Shown piece by piece: positions 12,263-22,690 of a stretch of 64,000 nt of DNA. The position numbers and the translations under genes were made by a program. Under the pieces are notes generated by a model. That model was not told the origin of the DNA and searched no databases. It worked only from the letters and a program-made list of their open reading frames with translations. How positions within the stretch are numbered: position 1 is the stretch's first letter; every line of letters starts with the position of its first letter. Source of the stretch: Pyxicephalus adspersus (taxonomy: Eukaryota; Chordata; Amphibia; Anura; Pyxicephalidae); the NCBI RefSeq assembly GCF_032062135.1, contig NC_092859.1, forward strand, positions 51,179,226 to 51,243,225, written 5' to 3'.

Positions 12263-12880
12263 TCCTTCTTTCCCATATGGTTATCCTACTTGCCTTAGTC
12301 CCAAATGTCATAATGTCATCTGTGAAAAAAAATCCCCCCTATTTCACAGCAGTAAAAATGTATCACTCATGGAGAATCTTCCTAGTTTGTCTACATAGCA
12401 ATTGGGAGCTTATCTCTATACATCACAAAAACAGTGAAGATCTGAATTCTGGCATACTTCTAGCCGGTGCAAGGTATATGAAAAAGTAAAATCACGTCAG
12501 TTTACATTTACTGCTACTCATTTTTAAATAGTATCTGTACCTAGAAGTAAAAATGGTGTGGTAAAACTAGCACAAGGGGGAATTTTGATTTTGATTTCAT
12601 TTTAATATTTCCTAACTGAAATATCACAACTAATACTAATCACATACTAATAGTAACTTGTTCAGACTAGCAGCAAAAACCTACTTTCCTGGCAACTTCT
12701 CTTGCCAGCGCACCTATGGATCAACTCCGCCCTTTTTGACCTCTGAGGACCACCTATCCAAGATAAAAACCCTTTACTTTATTGACTCCCTGTTCCTTTT
12801 CTGTCTTTGTTACATCACCATCTGCTCTTGGTACCGGCGCTAACTTCTGGCAGAGGAGAGGTAGCTATGAGGTTCTGTGT
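12263..12880. other. Intergenic sequence without recognised features
   Basis: No coding similarity or repeat boundary was recognised. Confidence 0.4.
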
Positions 12881-12888
12881 GATCCCTG

Positions 12889-12999
12889 GCACTAGAGGTT
12901 AATTAACCTCTGAGGACGGGGATATTCTCAATGAATACAGCCGCATTCATTGAGAAGAAGTGCGATCTGTGGCAGAAGAGGTTAATTAACCTCTAGTGC
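12889..12999. repeat. Foldback hairpin element
   Basis: A perfect 23-bp inverted repeat (12889-12911 and 12977-12999), itself containing the palindrome GAGGTTAATTAACCTC, flanks a second perfect inner 12-bp inverted repeat (TTCTCAATGAAT at 12925-12936 with ATTCATTGAGAA at 12945-12956). The whole could fold into one long hairpin. It is probably the core of a short inverted-repeat transposon. Confidence 0.75.
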
Positions 13000-13059
13000 A
13001 TCTGATCACTCACTTATATACTATATATATATATATTTTTTTTAAATTCAACCTCAATT

Positions 13060-13790
13060 GGCAAATTTACACCAGCCGTTCCTTTTTACCATCTAAACTT
13101 GCTCATGCCATGTGCTTTAAAGAAGCATGCTATGATAAAGAGGCTGAGTCCAAAGAGATGAAGGGACATATTACCAAGCCATTGAGGAAGGTTTATAAAA
13201 AGCTTACCGCAGGTGCAAGTGCCAATGCATATAATGAATCTGCAGGACAGTGGGATCTGCCACAGATTTTGGATATTTCTGACTCAGAAGTGGAGGAGTA
13301 AAATGCCTTCTCATTTGACATTTCAATAGCTGACAAATTTATTGCTCAATTAGAGAGACCATACAATGAGAAGAAACTTCTCCAACCCCACCAAAGAAGA
13401 GATATTTTCCAACTTTAAATGCTCCACAAGACCGCAAATGCTCTTTGAAGAATAGTTTTGCTAAATTATATCCGGGACTTTATATAATTGGGAATTGAAG
13501 GTCCCCCACAATCACATTTCATATGAACGATTCTTTCAGTGGAATATTCACGAAAGTAAATTCTTTTTTCTTACATCCAGGATCTTTCCAAATCACGGGC
13601 AGTGATACGTATTCTCTTAGAAGAGCGGGGAACAGGTTTTTACTCCAGACTGCTTTTGGTTCAGAAGACTTCAGGAGTTAATAAATTTTAAAAAGAGTCA
13701 GCTAGTTTCTACTTAAACAATGGAGTACCTCAGGGTAACATACAATACAGAAAGATCAAAGGTTTTTCATCCCTAGCAGAAAATAGAGTG
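13060..13790 (+). pseudogene. Probable DIRS-like retrotransposon remnant
   Basis: An acidic stretch ending LDISDSEVEE (to about 13300) resembles the gag-like region of vertebrate DIRS elements. Further on, frames near 13600-13690 read VIRILLEERGTGFYSRL then LLVQKTSG, resembling the start of DIRS reverse transcriptase (GFYSRLFLV). The rest of the enzyme, the tyrosine recombinase and the terminal repeats are absent or unrecognisable. The identification rests on short motifs and should be treated as tentative. Confidence 0.4.
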
Positions 13791-13827
13791 GCTGAAAGAC
13801 TGAGCTATACAGTTTTCCAGAACTCCA

Positions 13828-14316
13828 TGTCACAGATCCCCGCAGGATCAGGGGATATGTGCCGCTGTCTATCACCCACCTCACATTCCTCTGCAGCCAG
13901 CAGTAGCAGCAGCCCTGTTCTGGAATCCTGTCGCTGGTTACCTCCTGGTCTCAATCATGTGTTCCTCTGGGAGCTGCCCCTTTACCCCAGGGAACCGAGT
14001 ATTTCACATAAGCACCCCCTCTGCTGGAAAAAGTGTAAACTCCACCTGAGATGCCTCCCTTTGGTGGTGGGTTCTCTCACTTGCTGGTCATGTGACCCCC
14101 AGCTGTCACATGACCTCACCTCGAAAAAGAAGTGACTGGCTAATTCCCGTCTGTCAGAAGTCACCTGCCTCTGCGTGCACGGGGGCCACAACCGGGCAGT
14201 TGCCTGCAATGTAGAATCCTCACCTCTGGATGCTCTGGTGAAGACAGGGCAGCAGCTTAGACTCTGTGCCCCACGCACATCTCTGCAAACTGGGCTGAAT
14301 ACACAGAGAGTCTAAC
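13828..14316 (+). mobile_element. Internally deleted LTR-type copy of the gypsy family
   Basis: It starts TGTCACAGATCCCCGCAGG, like the copy at 19787 (TGTCAGAGATCCCC), and shares its 3' part: TCACCTGCCT, GGGGCCACAACC, CCTCACCTCTGGATGCTCTGG. It is about 220 bp shorter than the 19787 copy, and the middle is different. The right boundary is uncertain: either a TACACA near 14304 or a TAACA at 14316. Confidence 0.6.
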
Positions 14317-14459
14317 ATCCTGCCCTGCAGGAAATTAAATCAGCATTGATCATTGTGTGATACACATATATACAAAGCATGCAATTGTTCCCAAATAAAT
14401 CCTCAAAGGGGGATGTGACCAATTTGAGCTAGACATAGTATCTCTAATAGCAAAAACAG

Positions 14460-14515
14460 AGTAATGTTTCGTAACCCTACACCTTAGGCCTGTCGACTTC
14501 CTCAGGGGATTTAAG
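14460..14515 (-). ncRNA. Degenerate hammerhead-ribozyme-like motif
   Basis: On the minus strand, CTGAGGA (14499-14505) and GAAAC (14466-14470) are spaced as in a hammerhead core, and position 7 of the core tolerates any base. The intervening helix II is only partly complementary and helices I and III are not convincing. Like the motif at 37511 it has an extra A after the CTGANGA block. It is probably a dead terminal-repeat fragment of another Penelope-like element. Confidence 0.3.
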
Positions 14516-14706
14516 GAGAGCGCTATTAACAAAGCTGTACATTACAATAATACATATAGTAAGATTCATATGCATGTGTGTATTTTAAACATACAAATTC
14601 ATGTAGTACGGTAGGAGTAAAGTGTAATAAAGTTCTCCATACTTGACAATAAATAAATAAAATGAAACTTAATATCACAATGTATACATGCAGTTTCAAT
14701 AAAGTG

Positions 14707-14875
14707 TTAGGCTATGTACACACTTGCAATGGTTCTCGTCCAATAATCGGCTCTGGGTCGATATCAGACGAGAATCTGGTGTGTGTACAGTGCCCGTTGT
14801 CCATCGTCCGAACGGCCATCCTGGCGGATCCACGGACGATGGACGACAAACAATTGTAATGCAAGTGAAGGAGAA
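14707..14875. mobile_element. TIR-type short repeat fragment
   Basis: The left end TTAGGCTATGTACACACTTG resembles the left end of the repeat at 58643 (TAAGGCTGCGTACACACGTG). Inside is an inverted pair, GTCCATCGTCCG and CGGACGATGGAC. The right end is not well defined. There is no coding capacity. Confidence 0.5.
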
Positions 14876-15005
14876 GGGCCCGCAGCAGGGTGCGGCTCTG
14901 TCATTCTCCCGCTCCCCTCTCTCCATAGAGCAGAGAGAGAGAGACCTCTTTCTATTAGTAATTTCACAGGGTGAACTTTTTCTTGCCCCTTGTGTTCATC
15001 TAGAG

Positions 15006-15349
15006 CAGCGGTCCCCAACCACCGGGCCGCGGCCCACTACCGGTCCGCGGCGGTGTTTTCAGTGGGCCGCGAGTACATGATCCATTATTGAAAACGAAGC
15101 GGCACCCAACCACCATCCGCGGACCGGAAGTGGTCCGCAGCGGTGTTTGTATGAGATGCCGGTAAATGTACACAGCTCGATTGGCTGTCAGATGTCATGT
15201 GATCGCTTTGAAGCAGCAGAGGTGCACAGAGAGAAAAGAGAAGACGCCAGAGTATGTCTTCTCTTTTCTCTCTGTGCACCCCCCTGGTCCTCAGAGAAAT
15301 TTCCTTCCGTGAAACCGGTCCCTGGGGCCAAAAAGGTTGGGGACCGCTG
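15006..15349. mobile_element. hAT non-autonomous element with perfect 8-bp duplication
   Basis: Terminal inverted repeats CAGCGGTCCCCAACC (left) and GGTTGGGGACCGCTG (right) are perfect. The 8-bp direct repeat ATCTAGAG lies at 14998-15005 and 15350-15357. The 344-bp element codes for nothing and would need a hAT transposase in trans. An internal inverted pair (about 15223-15243 and 15258-15278) centred near 15250 adds a second hairpin. Identical target copies suggest a rather recent insertion. Confidence 0.9.
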
Positions 15350-15357
15350 ATCTAGAG

Positions 15358-17153
15358 GATCGACAATTGGACTGAGAGATACCGAGTGTCTTGTCTTTCT
15401 AAGATGATTTTTTCCAGGGCTTTTATCCATTTGCCGAACAGATAGTACTTGAGAGGCGAGGGGGAAATTTCTGGCACAGACATAATGCGTGGCTTAGTTG
15501 TACTTTTGAGTCCTATGAAACCATTGCCACAATTCACACATCCACAGATTACTGTTCGCTTGTGTGATGGTCAGTGGGATAAATGCTTTGTTGCATTGCT
15601 GCCAGTGGGAAGAATGTCACCTTTACAAATAGCCAAAACCTAAACTAGTGTCAATGTTAGCTGACCTGAGAGGCACAGATTGAAAAAAACAAGAATATTT
15701 TTGAATGATGGCTGTGAGCTGAAGTTTGCTGCACCTGTGCAAGGCACTGAGCGACTGTTTTGGACAGCAAACAAAATGGAAACTTGTCTTACTGCTCACA
15801 CTGCTCACCTACCCACAACAAAGTGGCTATTTAAGCTCCATATCACCATACCTTTGGCACCGGGGTTCCCAAAACTTGATGGATTTACCATCCACAATGG
15901 GACCTTTCCCCAGGAGAGGCTGAACCAGGGGGGAGAGGTAAGGGTAACAAATGCTTGGTCCTGGAACAAGGACAGAAAAAGAACACCTGCAAGGCAGAGG
16001 GAGGTTACTTTTATAGCTTTGGTAAGGTGGAGGTGGTGGTGTTAAGGGGCGGAGCTATTTATTGGCAACTAGCTTTAGGCTGACATTATTTAGAGAACAG
16101 GGAGGAAGCCCACACATTGAGAGGTATCTTTTCGATCTTTTGGGAGTAGTGCTTTATGTGCTATTGGGGTCTCCAGTGATACTACAAAAAATGTGCTATC
16201 CAGGATTTAGAGAAAGGCTATCATTAAAATGTTTTAAAAATTTGCAAAATTTCCTTGTAAGAAAATGCAGCTTCCAAGGCTAAAAGCAGCCCTGAGTTTT
16301 ACAATCTAATTTGAAGACTTCTTCTCAAGACTAGCCTGATAGGTGGGAGCAACCCAGGGGAACATAGGTTATAGAATTCAGAATAGTAGTCATAGAAAAA
16401 AGTCACAATATCAGTGGAGCTTCCATTGTAGATTATAATCTTGGAAATGTAGGTACAAGTAAGTTTGGCTGCTTGAGTGAGCTAACATCCTTCCACACTT
16501 ATTAGGAAAGATATGATTGATGTAAGAGTTTGCAATACTCTGCACTCTGGGTAATTAATGTTTGATGATTGTAATTAAGTGACAGGATCAGAATTCTATT
16601 CATAAAGATGTTCAAAATCCTGGTTTTCTGTAAACAAAAAAAGAGGACATAGAGGATCTTTCTTTTTCAACGCAGGACCCATGAGCAATCACTTGCCCAA
16701 CAGAATGCACTGAAAGTGGGTTACATGTGGAAAGTTCAAATTTTAGATTGAGTTATAGCTTGATCACTACTGCTAATAAAATGTAGAATCACTTTACCAC
16801 CTTTGTATTTTAGCTAGCCAGGCTAGCAACTCTCCTCTTCTAGTTGGAGATGTTGAGAGGCATGATTCAAAATACCCAGAAGTAAAAGTGCAATTTCTTC
16901 AACAAGCAGGTCCATTTTGTAGAAAAAGTGGTGGGAGGCCGCAGGACAGGTAAAAAAAATTTAGTTTGGCATTTCCATCTCGTTATCCCTAAGGAAATAG
17001 GTTTTTCCTAATTAGTTAGCTCAAATAAGTCACAGAGGGGTGGATTAAGCCTGTCCAGCCTCGGGGGAGTAAAATTAAAATCTCCCATGATAATTACTTT
17101 CTCCATGTTGTACTGGGTCACCAATGACAAGTAAACAATTAGAGAGAAACAAT
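15358..17153. other. Intergenic sequence without recognised features
   Basis: An open frame of 121 codons at 15680-16045 has no recognisable domain and is probably chance. No transposon motif or RNA gene was seen. Confidence 0.4.
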
Positions 17154-17359
17154 TAGTGTTGGTCGAATAGCTCACTATTCGATTCGCCTGCTTTTCGTCC
17201 TAGTAGACCAAAATTTTTCGGGTGGTCGAACGTCAAATTCAAACACCATTAAAGTCAATAGGGGAAAAATTCGGGTTATTTTTCGGGACTGTGTAGAGCT
17301 TCTACAGCCTCCAAATACATTTAAAATAATATATATTACTATTACATACCCCTGTACTT

Positions 17360-17455
17360 CACATCAATAATAAAGAGGACCTGTCACACCAATACTAAAG
17401 AGGACCTGTCACATCAATAATAAAGAGGACCTGTTATATGAATAATATGGAGGAC
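17360..17455 (+). repeat. Minisatellite, 25-27 bp unit
   Basis: About four degenerate copies of a unit containing AATAAAGAGGACCTGTCACA follow one another. Confidence 0.7.
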
Positions 17456-17501
17456 CTGGGCTCTCTATATCTCTAATATAGAGGACAGGCTCTCTTTATT
17501 A

Positions 17502-17554
<53 letters not shown>

Positions 17555-17555
17555 C
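17502..17555. repeat. (TA)n microsatellite followed by poly-T
   Basis: About 17 TA units run directly into a T tract of roughly 18 bases. Confidence 0.9.
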
Positions 17556-18611
17556 CTCTCCCCAGCCAATCACAGAGCACTAGAGGTGATGAATGGGGAT
17601 ACTTATCCCCAATGAACCTCTATTGCCCTGGTATCGCCTGCAGCTACAGCTAATTGGAGGCATGTGCCTCCAATTAGCTGTAACCGCAAAGTTCCCATGG
17701 TTCGGGGATCCCACAATGACACACAATGACATTATGATTCATAATGTCATTGTCGGATAACCGGTAAAAAATAAAATAAAATTGGTAAATAAAAACACAC
17801 ACTAATAAATTGATTTAACATTATTTTTATTTTAGTTTTTTTACATTTTTTTTTTCAAATTTTTGTCATCAAACCACGTTTTTTTCAGGTGGGGTCTACC
17901 TGAATTTGAACAGCCATATTCGGGTCGAATATAAGGACAACCCGAGGACAAGACCCCTGGTACCCAACATAAGGTTAGGAAAATGAAAAGGGACTGCTCT
18001 GTGAATAAGAACCATTATTTTCTCCAAGCATGTGGTAAAAAAGTAGCATGGTAGTGTTAAGCTACCCAGAATTTTTTAAGCTAAGAATTTTTCTACCTCG
18101 TTCATGGGATTCCAGGAGAACACACATGAGGTAAGTATGTTTTCAAATAACCGAATAAAAAGTTTTAACTTTAGAGCTAAGGCCTTTTGTGTACCAGAAT
18201 ACAATATTTATTGTTGACATTGTAGGGAGGTGTGAGATACACAAAACAACTGTACATATGTCTCATAGCACCTGATAAGGAGGCTGCGACAAAGTAAACT
18301 GCACAGAAAAAAAACACAAGAATCCAACATGAAATCCAAAAACTTCCCTTCTAGGGTAGAATGAGCTTTTTTTCAAAATGCAACAGGTGCATAAAAGTTT
18401 CGGAGGAAGGGGGAGGGGATTTGAACAAACATAGACAAATAGGAACAGTTAAAATCAGTGCCCTAAATGAACATACACATCTGATTAACCAAATTTGTAT
18501 AACCTATGAAGCTGGTATAAAATTCTGAATGTTGTCTAATATTTTCTGTATTCAGTGGGCTTTCAATTTTTACTAAGCTCCTGCATTGCTAAATGTGTAG
18601 CTTACACACAC

Positions 18612-19356
18612 TGTCACACTTACCTCTTCCTCGCTAAAGAGCAGGCGCCTCTCTCCTGCACAAGCAGGCAGTTCTGACCCTGGGCTGGCCTGCTCTTTCA
18701 AGTTTTGTCAGTTTCACCAGCCGGCTGGCCAATCAGAAAATATCAGAAATCATCCCTGGCTATTTAGCCAGCTCAGACACAGCACTCAGCGCTCATGCAA
18801 CGTGTCTCCACTAGTGCCAAGCCCCTAGTTCTGCTGAGCTAGTTCCTGTACACCTGTTGCTTAATTCAGTTTTTCCCCTGTCCAGCTCCTGTTAACTCGT
18901 TGTTGCCCAGTCTGTTGTTTCCCGGCCTATTCCCTCATGCTGTTCCAGTGTTCCTCTCTGTCTGTGGTTGCTCCTGTGTCACCTGTGCCTCCTGTTGCTT
19001 CCAGTGTCTCCTGTGTACCCTGTGTCCCCTGTGTCACTGGTGTCTATTCCCTGGATCCCTGGTATTTGACCCCTGGCTTGTGACCTGACCTCTCTTGCTT
19101 GCTGTCTGCCTTGACCCTGGCCTTCCTTGACTATTCTTCTGTTTAGTGATTTGGTACTGTGTATCTTCCTGCCCACCCTGGTGTGCCCAAGTACAGCAAC
19201 CTGGCAGTAACCAGAAGCGCAACATCCTCACCACTAGAGGCTCTGGATAAGACCTGTTTACTGCACAGACTCTCTGCCTTGGCCCTTCTCAGGGCTCACA
19301 CCATCTCTGTGCAAGCTGTAGTACCCCCTGGTGGCCCTGTCTCCCCAAGCATGACA
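18612..19356 (+). mobile_element. LTR-type copy of the gypsy family
   Basis: It begins TGTCACACTTACC and ends CATGACA. Its last 170 bp match the reverse complement of the LTR attached to the gypsy pol remnant at 1337, which ties this LTR group to Ty3/gypsy. The flanks are CA-rich (ACAC on both sides), so a duplication is possible but ambiguous. It shares the 3' half but not the 5' half with the copy at 19787, suggesting related subfamilies. Confidence 0.7.
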
Positions 19357-19374
19357 CACAACCCCAGAACATTG

Positions 19375-19786
19375 GAGATCCATTCCATGCTTCACAGTAG
19401 GGGATAGTGTAATTTTTATCATACGGCTTGTTGCATCCTCTCCAAACAAAGCCTTTATGGTTGTTACTATATACTTTAATTTTAGTTTCATCACTCCAAA
19501 GAGCTTCATTCCAGAAGTTTTGAGACTTGTCTGGATGCTGTTTGGCATATTGTAGGTAGGCTTTTTTGTGGCTTTGACACAGTAAAGGATTTTTATTGCA
19601 ATTTGGCCAGGGAGCCCATTTTTGTTGTAGTACAGTACCTCCTTATAATGCATCTTGAAACAAAACACCACTTTGCAGTATTTCAAGTGGCTTGTGGGTC
19701 TTTCTGTGCATCTGGACAAATTTAGCTGGAATTTATGGCTGAAATCCTGGCTGGTCTACTTGACCATGGCTTGGTAGCAACGGAAC
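19375..19786 (-). pseudogene. Tc1-like transposase fragment
   Basis: Minus-strand frames read YAKQHPDKSQNFWNEALWSD then ETKIKVYSNNHKGFVW, the conserved Tc1 region around the first catalytic Asp (SDETK) of the DDE transposase that cuts and joins transposon ends. Upstream the frame covers the linker region with frameshifts. Later catalytic residues are lost at the left, where LTR sequence at 18612-19356 begins 18 bp away. The 5' part of the same copy lies at 20497-20782, separated by a solo LTR. Confidence 0.75.
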
Positions 19787-20496
19787 TGTCAGAGATCCCC
19801 ACAGGTGTAGGTCATCTGGCATCCTTCTGGCTCACCCTCCTTGCAGTCCCCTGCTGACAGTACCATCCCTGCCTCTGGATCCAACTCTGCACACTTCTTG
19901 GTCCAGGCTAGGTGATTCTCTGTCAGCTGCTCCCTTGCCTCAGAGAACCAAGGTATTCCACAAACGCACTCCATCTGCTGGCAGGCATCTGAATAACACC
20001 TGAGACTCATCACCAGCACTCCCTTTGCTGGTGGGATTGGTGTCTGCTGCCCACATAACCTACACCTATCACCTGACATTAAGGAAGTGACCTGGCAACA
20101 GGAAGTTGCCTGGACAAATGAGCTTCTTGTGTTTCTACTCCCAGGTTTCTACTGCTCCGGTTTCTGCCTACTGTTCCAGTGTTTTCAGTGTACCGAACCC
20201 GGCTTGTTTTCTGACGACTCTTGTTTGCTGCCTGTCCTGATATTTTGCCTGTTTCCTGACTACCCTTGTTTGCCACCTGCCCTGACTTTTGGCTCGTTTG
20301 ACTACTCTTTTGTATTAACCTCTGGCACTACGTTTTGGTTCCTGCTTGTTAGCAGTCACCTGCCCTGGTGGGCATGGGGCCGCAACCTGGCAGTAGCTTG
20401 CCACACAACAACCTCACCTCTAGAGGCTCTGGAGAAGACCAAGCTACTGCTTAGAACCTGCGCCTGTGCACATCTCCACCCACTGGGTAGGTGACA
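19787..20496 (+). mobile_element. Solo LTR nested in a Tc1 copy
   Basis: It starts TGTCAGAGATCCCC and ends GTGACA. It aligns end to end with the reverse complement of 10448-11155, sharing long blocks such as CACCCTCCTTGCAGTCCCCT and CTAGAGGCTCTGGAGAAGAC. No coding region is attached. Tc1 sequence in the same orientation lies on both sides. I could not see a clean target duplication. Confidence 0.7.
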
Positions 20497-20782
20497 CAGT
20501 TGTCAATTGACAGTTTTTACTTTCTCTATGGCTTGGTGTCCAGCAAACTCAATGCAGCTCTGAATAAATGTAAATTGACTTTTAATACACAGACATTGTT
20601 TGAAATCTATGGAGATACAGGTCTGGATACTCTTCATTTTTTGGAACCAATGTAGGTTGACTTGTGAGTATATCAGCTCCAGCATTCAAGGGTATGTAAG
20701 CTTTTGATCAGACCCATGGCCAAAAAATGGACAAAATTTCACAAATTCTGAAAGTGTATGTATACTTATAAGTACAACTGTA
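20497..20782 (-). mobile_element. 5' end of the Tc1-like copy with terminal repeat
   Basis: On the minus strand this begins, next to a TA at 20781-20782, with CAGTTGTACTTATAAGTATA then CATACACTTTCAGAATTTG, typical of Tc1 terminal repeats. It continues toward the transposase. A short frame of about 60 codons is decayed. The transposase remainder is at 19375-19786. Confidence 0.65.
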
Positions 20783-21174
20783 AATAGTTGCCCACATTCT
20801 TGACATTATTTGGCAGTGTTTTTTTCTGCAAGAAAGTGCTGCCTGACATTTTTTGTAAAGTAAAAATTTGAAGTTTAGGTCCACTTTAATTAAGAGTTAG
20901 TACTTACCTTTATTGAATGTGTAGAATGCCTAAAACAGCAACAGTTCCAGCAGCAAGAACACATGACTCGGTTTACTTCAAGGAGTGCCCATTTTCAAAT
21001 CATCTAACTGGGAGTCAGGCAGGGGAAGATGGCATTACTTTATGCATAACCAAAAAATGTCAGCAATAACACTACGATATCTGTATTAAACAATTATACA
21101 CTGATCTCAACCAATCAAATTTTTACATGATCATTGCTCACTCATTTTGGTCAAACCTCCTTAATATGTTTTAT
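20783..21174. other. Intergenic sequence without recognised features
   Basis: Nothing was recognised. Confidence 0.4.
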
Positions 21175-21750
21175 AGTTACATAGTAGGCTAGGTTGAAAA
21201 AAGACATAAGTCCATCAAGTTCAACCACTCGGGAAATAAACATATCCCAGATATAAAACCCCCATAAGACATAGTTGGTCCAGAGAAAGGCAAAAAAACC
21301 CATGGTACAATTTGCTTCAACAGGGGAAAGAAATTCCTTCCTGATTCCATGAGGCAATCAGATGTTCCCTGGATCAACAGTCACTGTTATTTTTACTTTA
21401 AAGCTTTGATACCCAGTTATATTCTGTGCTTCTAGAAAAGCATCCAGCTTTCTCTTAACACAATCTATAGTAGTTGCTGAAACTACTTCCTGAGGGAGCT
21501 GATTCCACATTTTAACAGACCTTACATTGAAGAATCTCTTCCTTACCTGGGGCTTAAACTTCTTTTCCTCCAGACGTCCTCTTGTTCTTTGTATCAATCT
21601 CAAAGTGAATAATGGGGAAGAGACTTTTCTATATGGACCGTTTATATATTTATACAGGGTGATCATTTCCCCCCTTAAACGTCTTTTCTCAAGGGAGAAA
21701 AGATTCAGTTCAGTTAATCTCTCCTTGTTATTATTTGAGTTACCCAATCA
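21175..21750 (-). pseudogene. CR1/L2-like LINE ORF2 C-terminus and 3' end
   Basis: The minus strand from 21747 encodes about 129 residues with ERLTELNLFSLEKRRLRGEM, YKYINGPYRK, RGRLEEKKFKPQVRKRFF and MWNQLPQEVV, the conserved C-terminal tail of CR1/L2-clade LINE ORF2. The frame ends near 21358 and is followed by the 3' UTR shared with 8330-8525. It is one of the best preserved LINE pieces here, with no stop across the tail. It is a truncated insertion. Pieces at 22190-22690, same strand, may belong to the same copy. Confidence 0.85.
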
Positions 21751-21939
21751 ATAGAGAAACTCTATCCAAAAATACATGGTAGTAGCACAGCGCAGCAACA
21801 GCAATCGCTGCTGCAGTGCTGTACTATGTGTTGTTGGATAGAGAAATTCCATCCAAGGACACATACAACTAATAAAGGGCTGCAAGAGCAATCTGATTGC
21901 TCTTGTACCCCTTAAAAGACCTTAAAAAAAAAAACCTGA

Positions 21940-22050
21940 TCTCTTTTGACTTTAATGGTGTTCGAATTCAGCATTTAATCACCCGGAGAATTTCTCACTA
22001 TTCGATCGAAAAGCTGTCAAATCGAATAGTGAGATATTCAACCAACACTA
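21940..22050 (-). mobile_element. Terminal fragment of the TAGTGTTGGTCGAATA family
   Basis: Read on the minus strand from 22050 it begins TAGTGTTGGTTGAATATC then TCACTATTCGATTTG and ends with ACACCATTAAAGTCAA, matching the first 110 bases of the element at 17154. It sits between two minus-strand LINE pieces. Confidence 0.6.
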
Positions 22051-22189
22051 GCAGTGACATTGCAATTATGAATTTAGACTTGAGGTCTGCCATTTTCCTT
22101 CGTGTACACAGACCTTAAAAAAGTGTTTAGTAAACCTGCCTGGTCTTTAACCCTGGTTACCATCCAATCTTTTTTGTTAATAATATATG

Positions 22190-22690
22190 ATTAAAAAAAA
22201 TGGGGGGTTTGCCTTACTTTCCTTTGCAAACTGTCTTTCATTTTGAAGTTTTTCACATTTTATCTTCTTTTAATGATAAAGGTGATCCTTCATTTTTATA
22301 TTTTTGGAATGCCCTTTTCTTGTTCCTTATGGCTTTTTTAACATCAGCTGTGAGCCACATAGGTTTTAATTTTAACCTCTTAAACGTATTTAACCTCTTA
22401 AACGTATTACTCATTGGAATATATTTTTCAGTGTGCCTTTGTAGAACAGACTTGAAACATTCCCATTTCTGTTCTGTGTTCTTTGAGGACAATATTGTCT
22501 CCCAGTCCAAGTCACAGAGAGCTGTCCTTAATGATGGAAAATGAAAAATCTCCCATGATTAAAACACTTCCACTTTTTGCTGCTTTTTCTATCTGTGCTA
22601 AAAGTTAATTTTTTATGTCTTCCTTAGCACTGGGGGGCCTACAGCAGACTCCAAAAATGAATTGTGTGTTATTTAACCCCACATTCAACT
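22190..22690 (-). pseudogene. CR1/L2-like LINE fragment, end of endonuclease and linker
   Basis: Minus-strand frames contain SGSVLIMGDF near 22545 (the endonuclease 'GDFN' region) and, in another frame, KWECFKSVLQRHTEKYIP and KPMWLTADVKKAIRNKKRAF, the linker before the reverse transcriptase in CR1/L2 LINEs. The reverse transcriptase itself is missing. An 18-bp unit (TTAACCTCTTAAACGTAT on the plus strand) is duplicated in tandem around 22375-22408. Confidence 0.75.

Larger units (their letters stand above)
17154..17945 (+). mobile_element. Short DNA-transposon-like repeat with internal tandem repeats
   Basis: It starts TAGTGTTGGTCGAATAGC followed by CTCACTATTCGATT, the same end seen in reverse at 22050. 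The far end, read on the minus strand (TGTCCTTATATTCGACCCG), is only loosely similar. Inside are about four copies of a 25-27 bp unit around AAAGAGGACCTGTCA (17360-17455), a (TA)n run and a poly-T run. There is no coding capacity. The superfamily is unknown. Confidence 0.5.

Noticed and set aside
15680..16045. 121-codon plus-strand frame
   Set aside because: No recognisable domain, biased toward no family, and no splice or promoter context. Probably chance.
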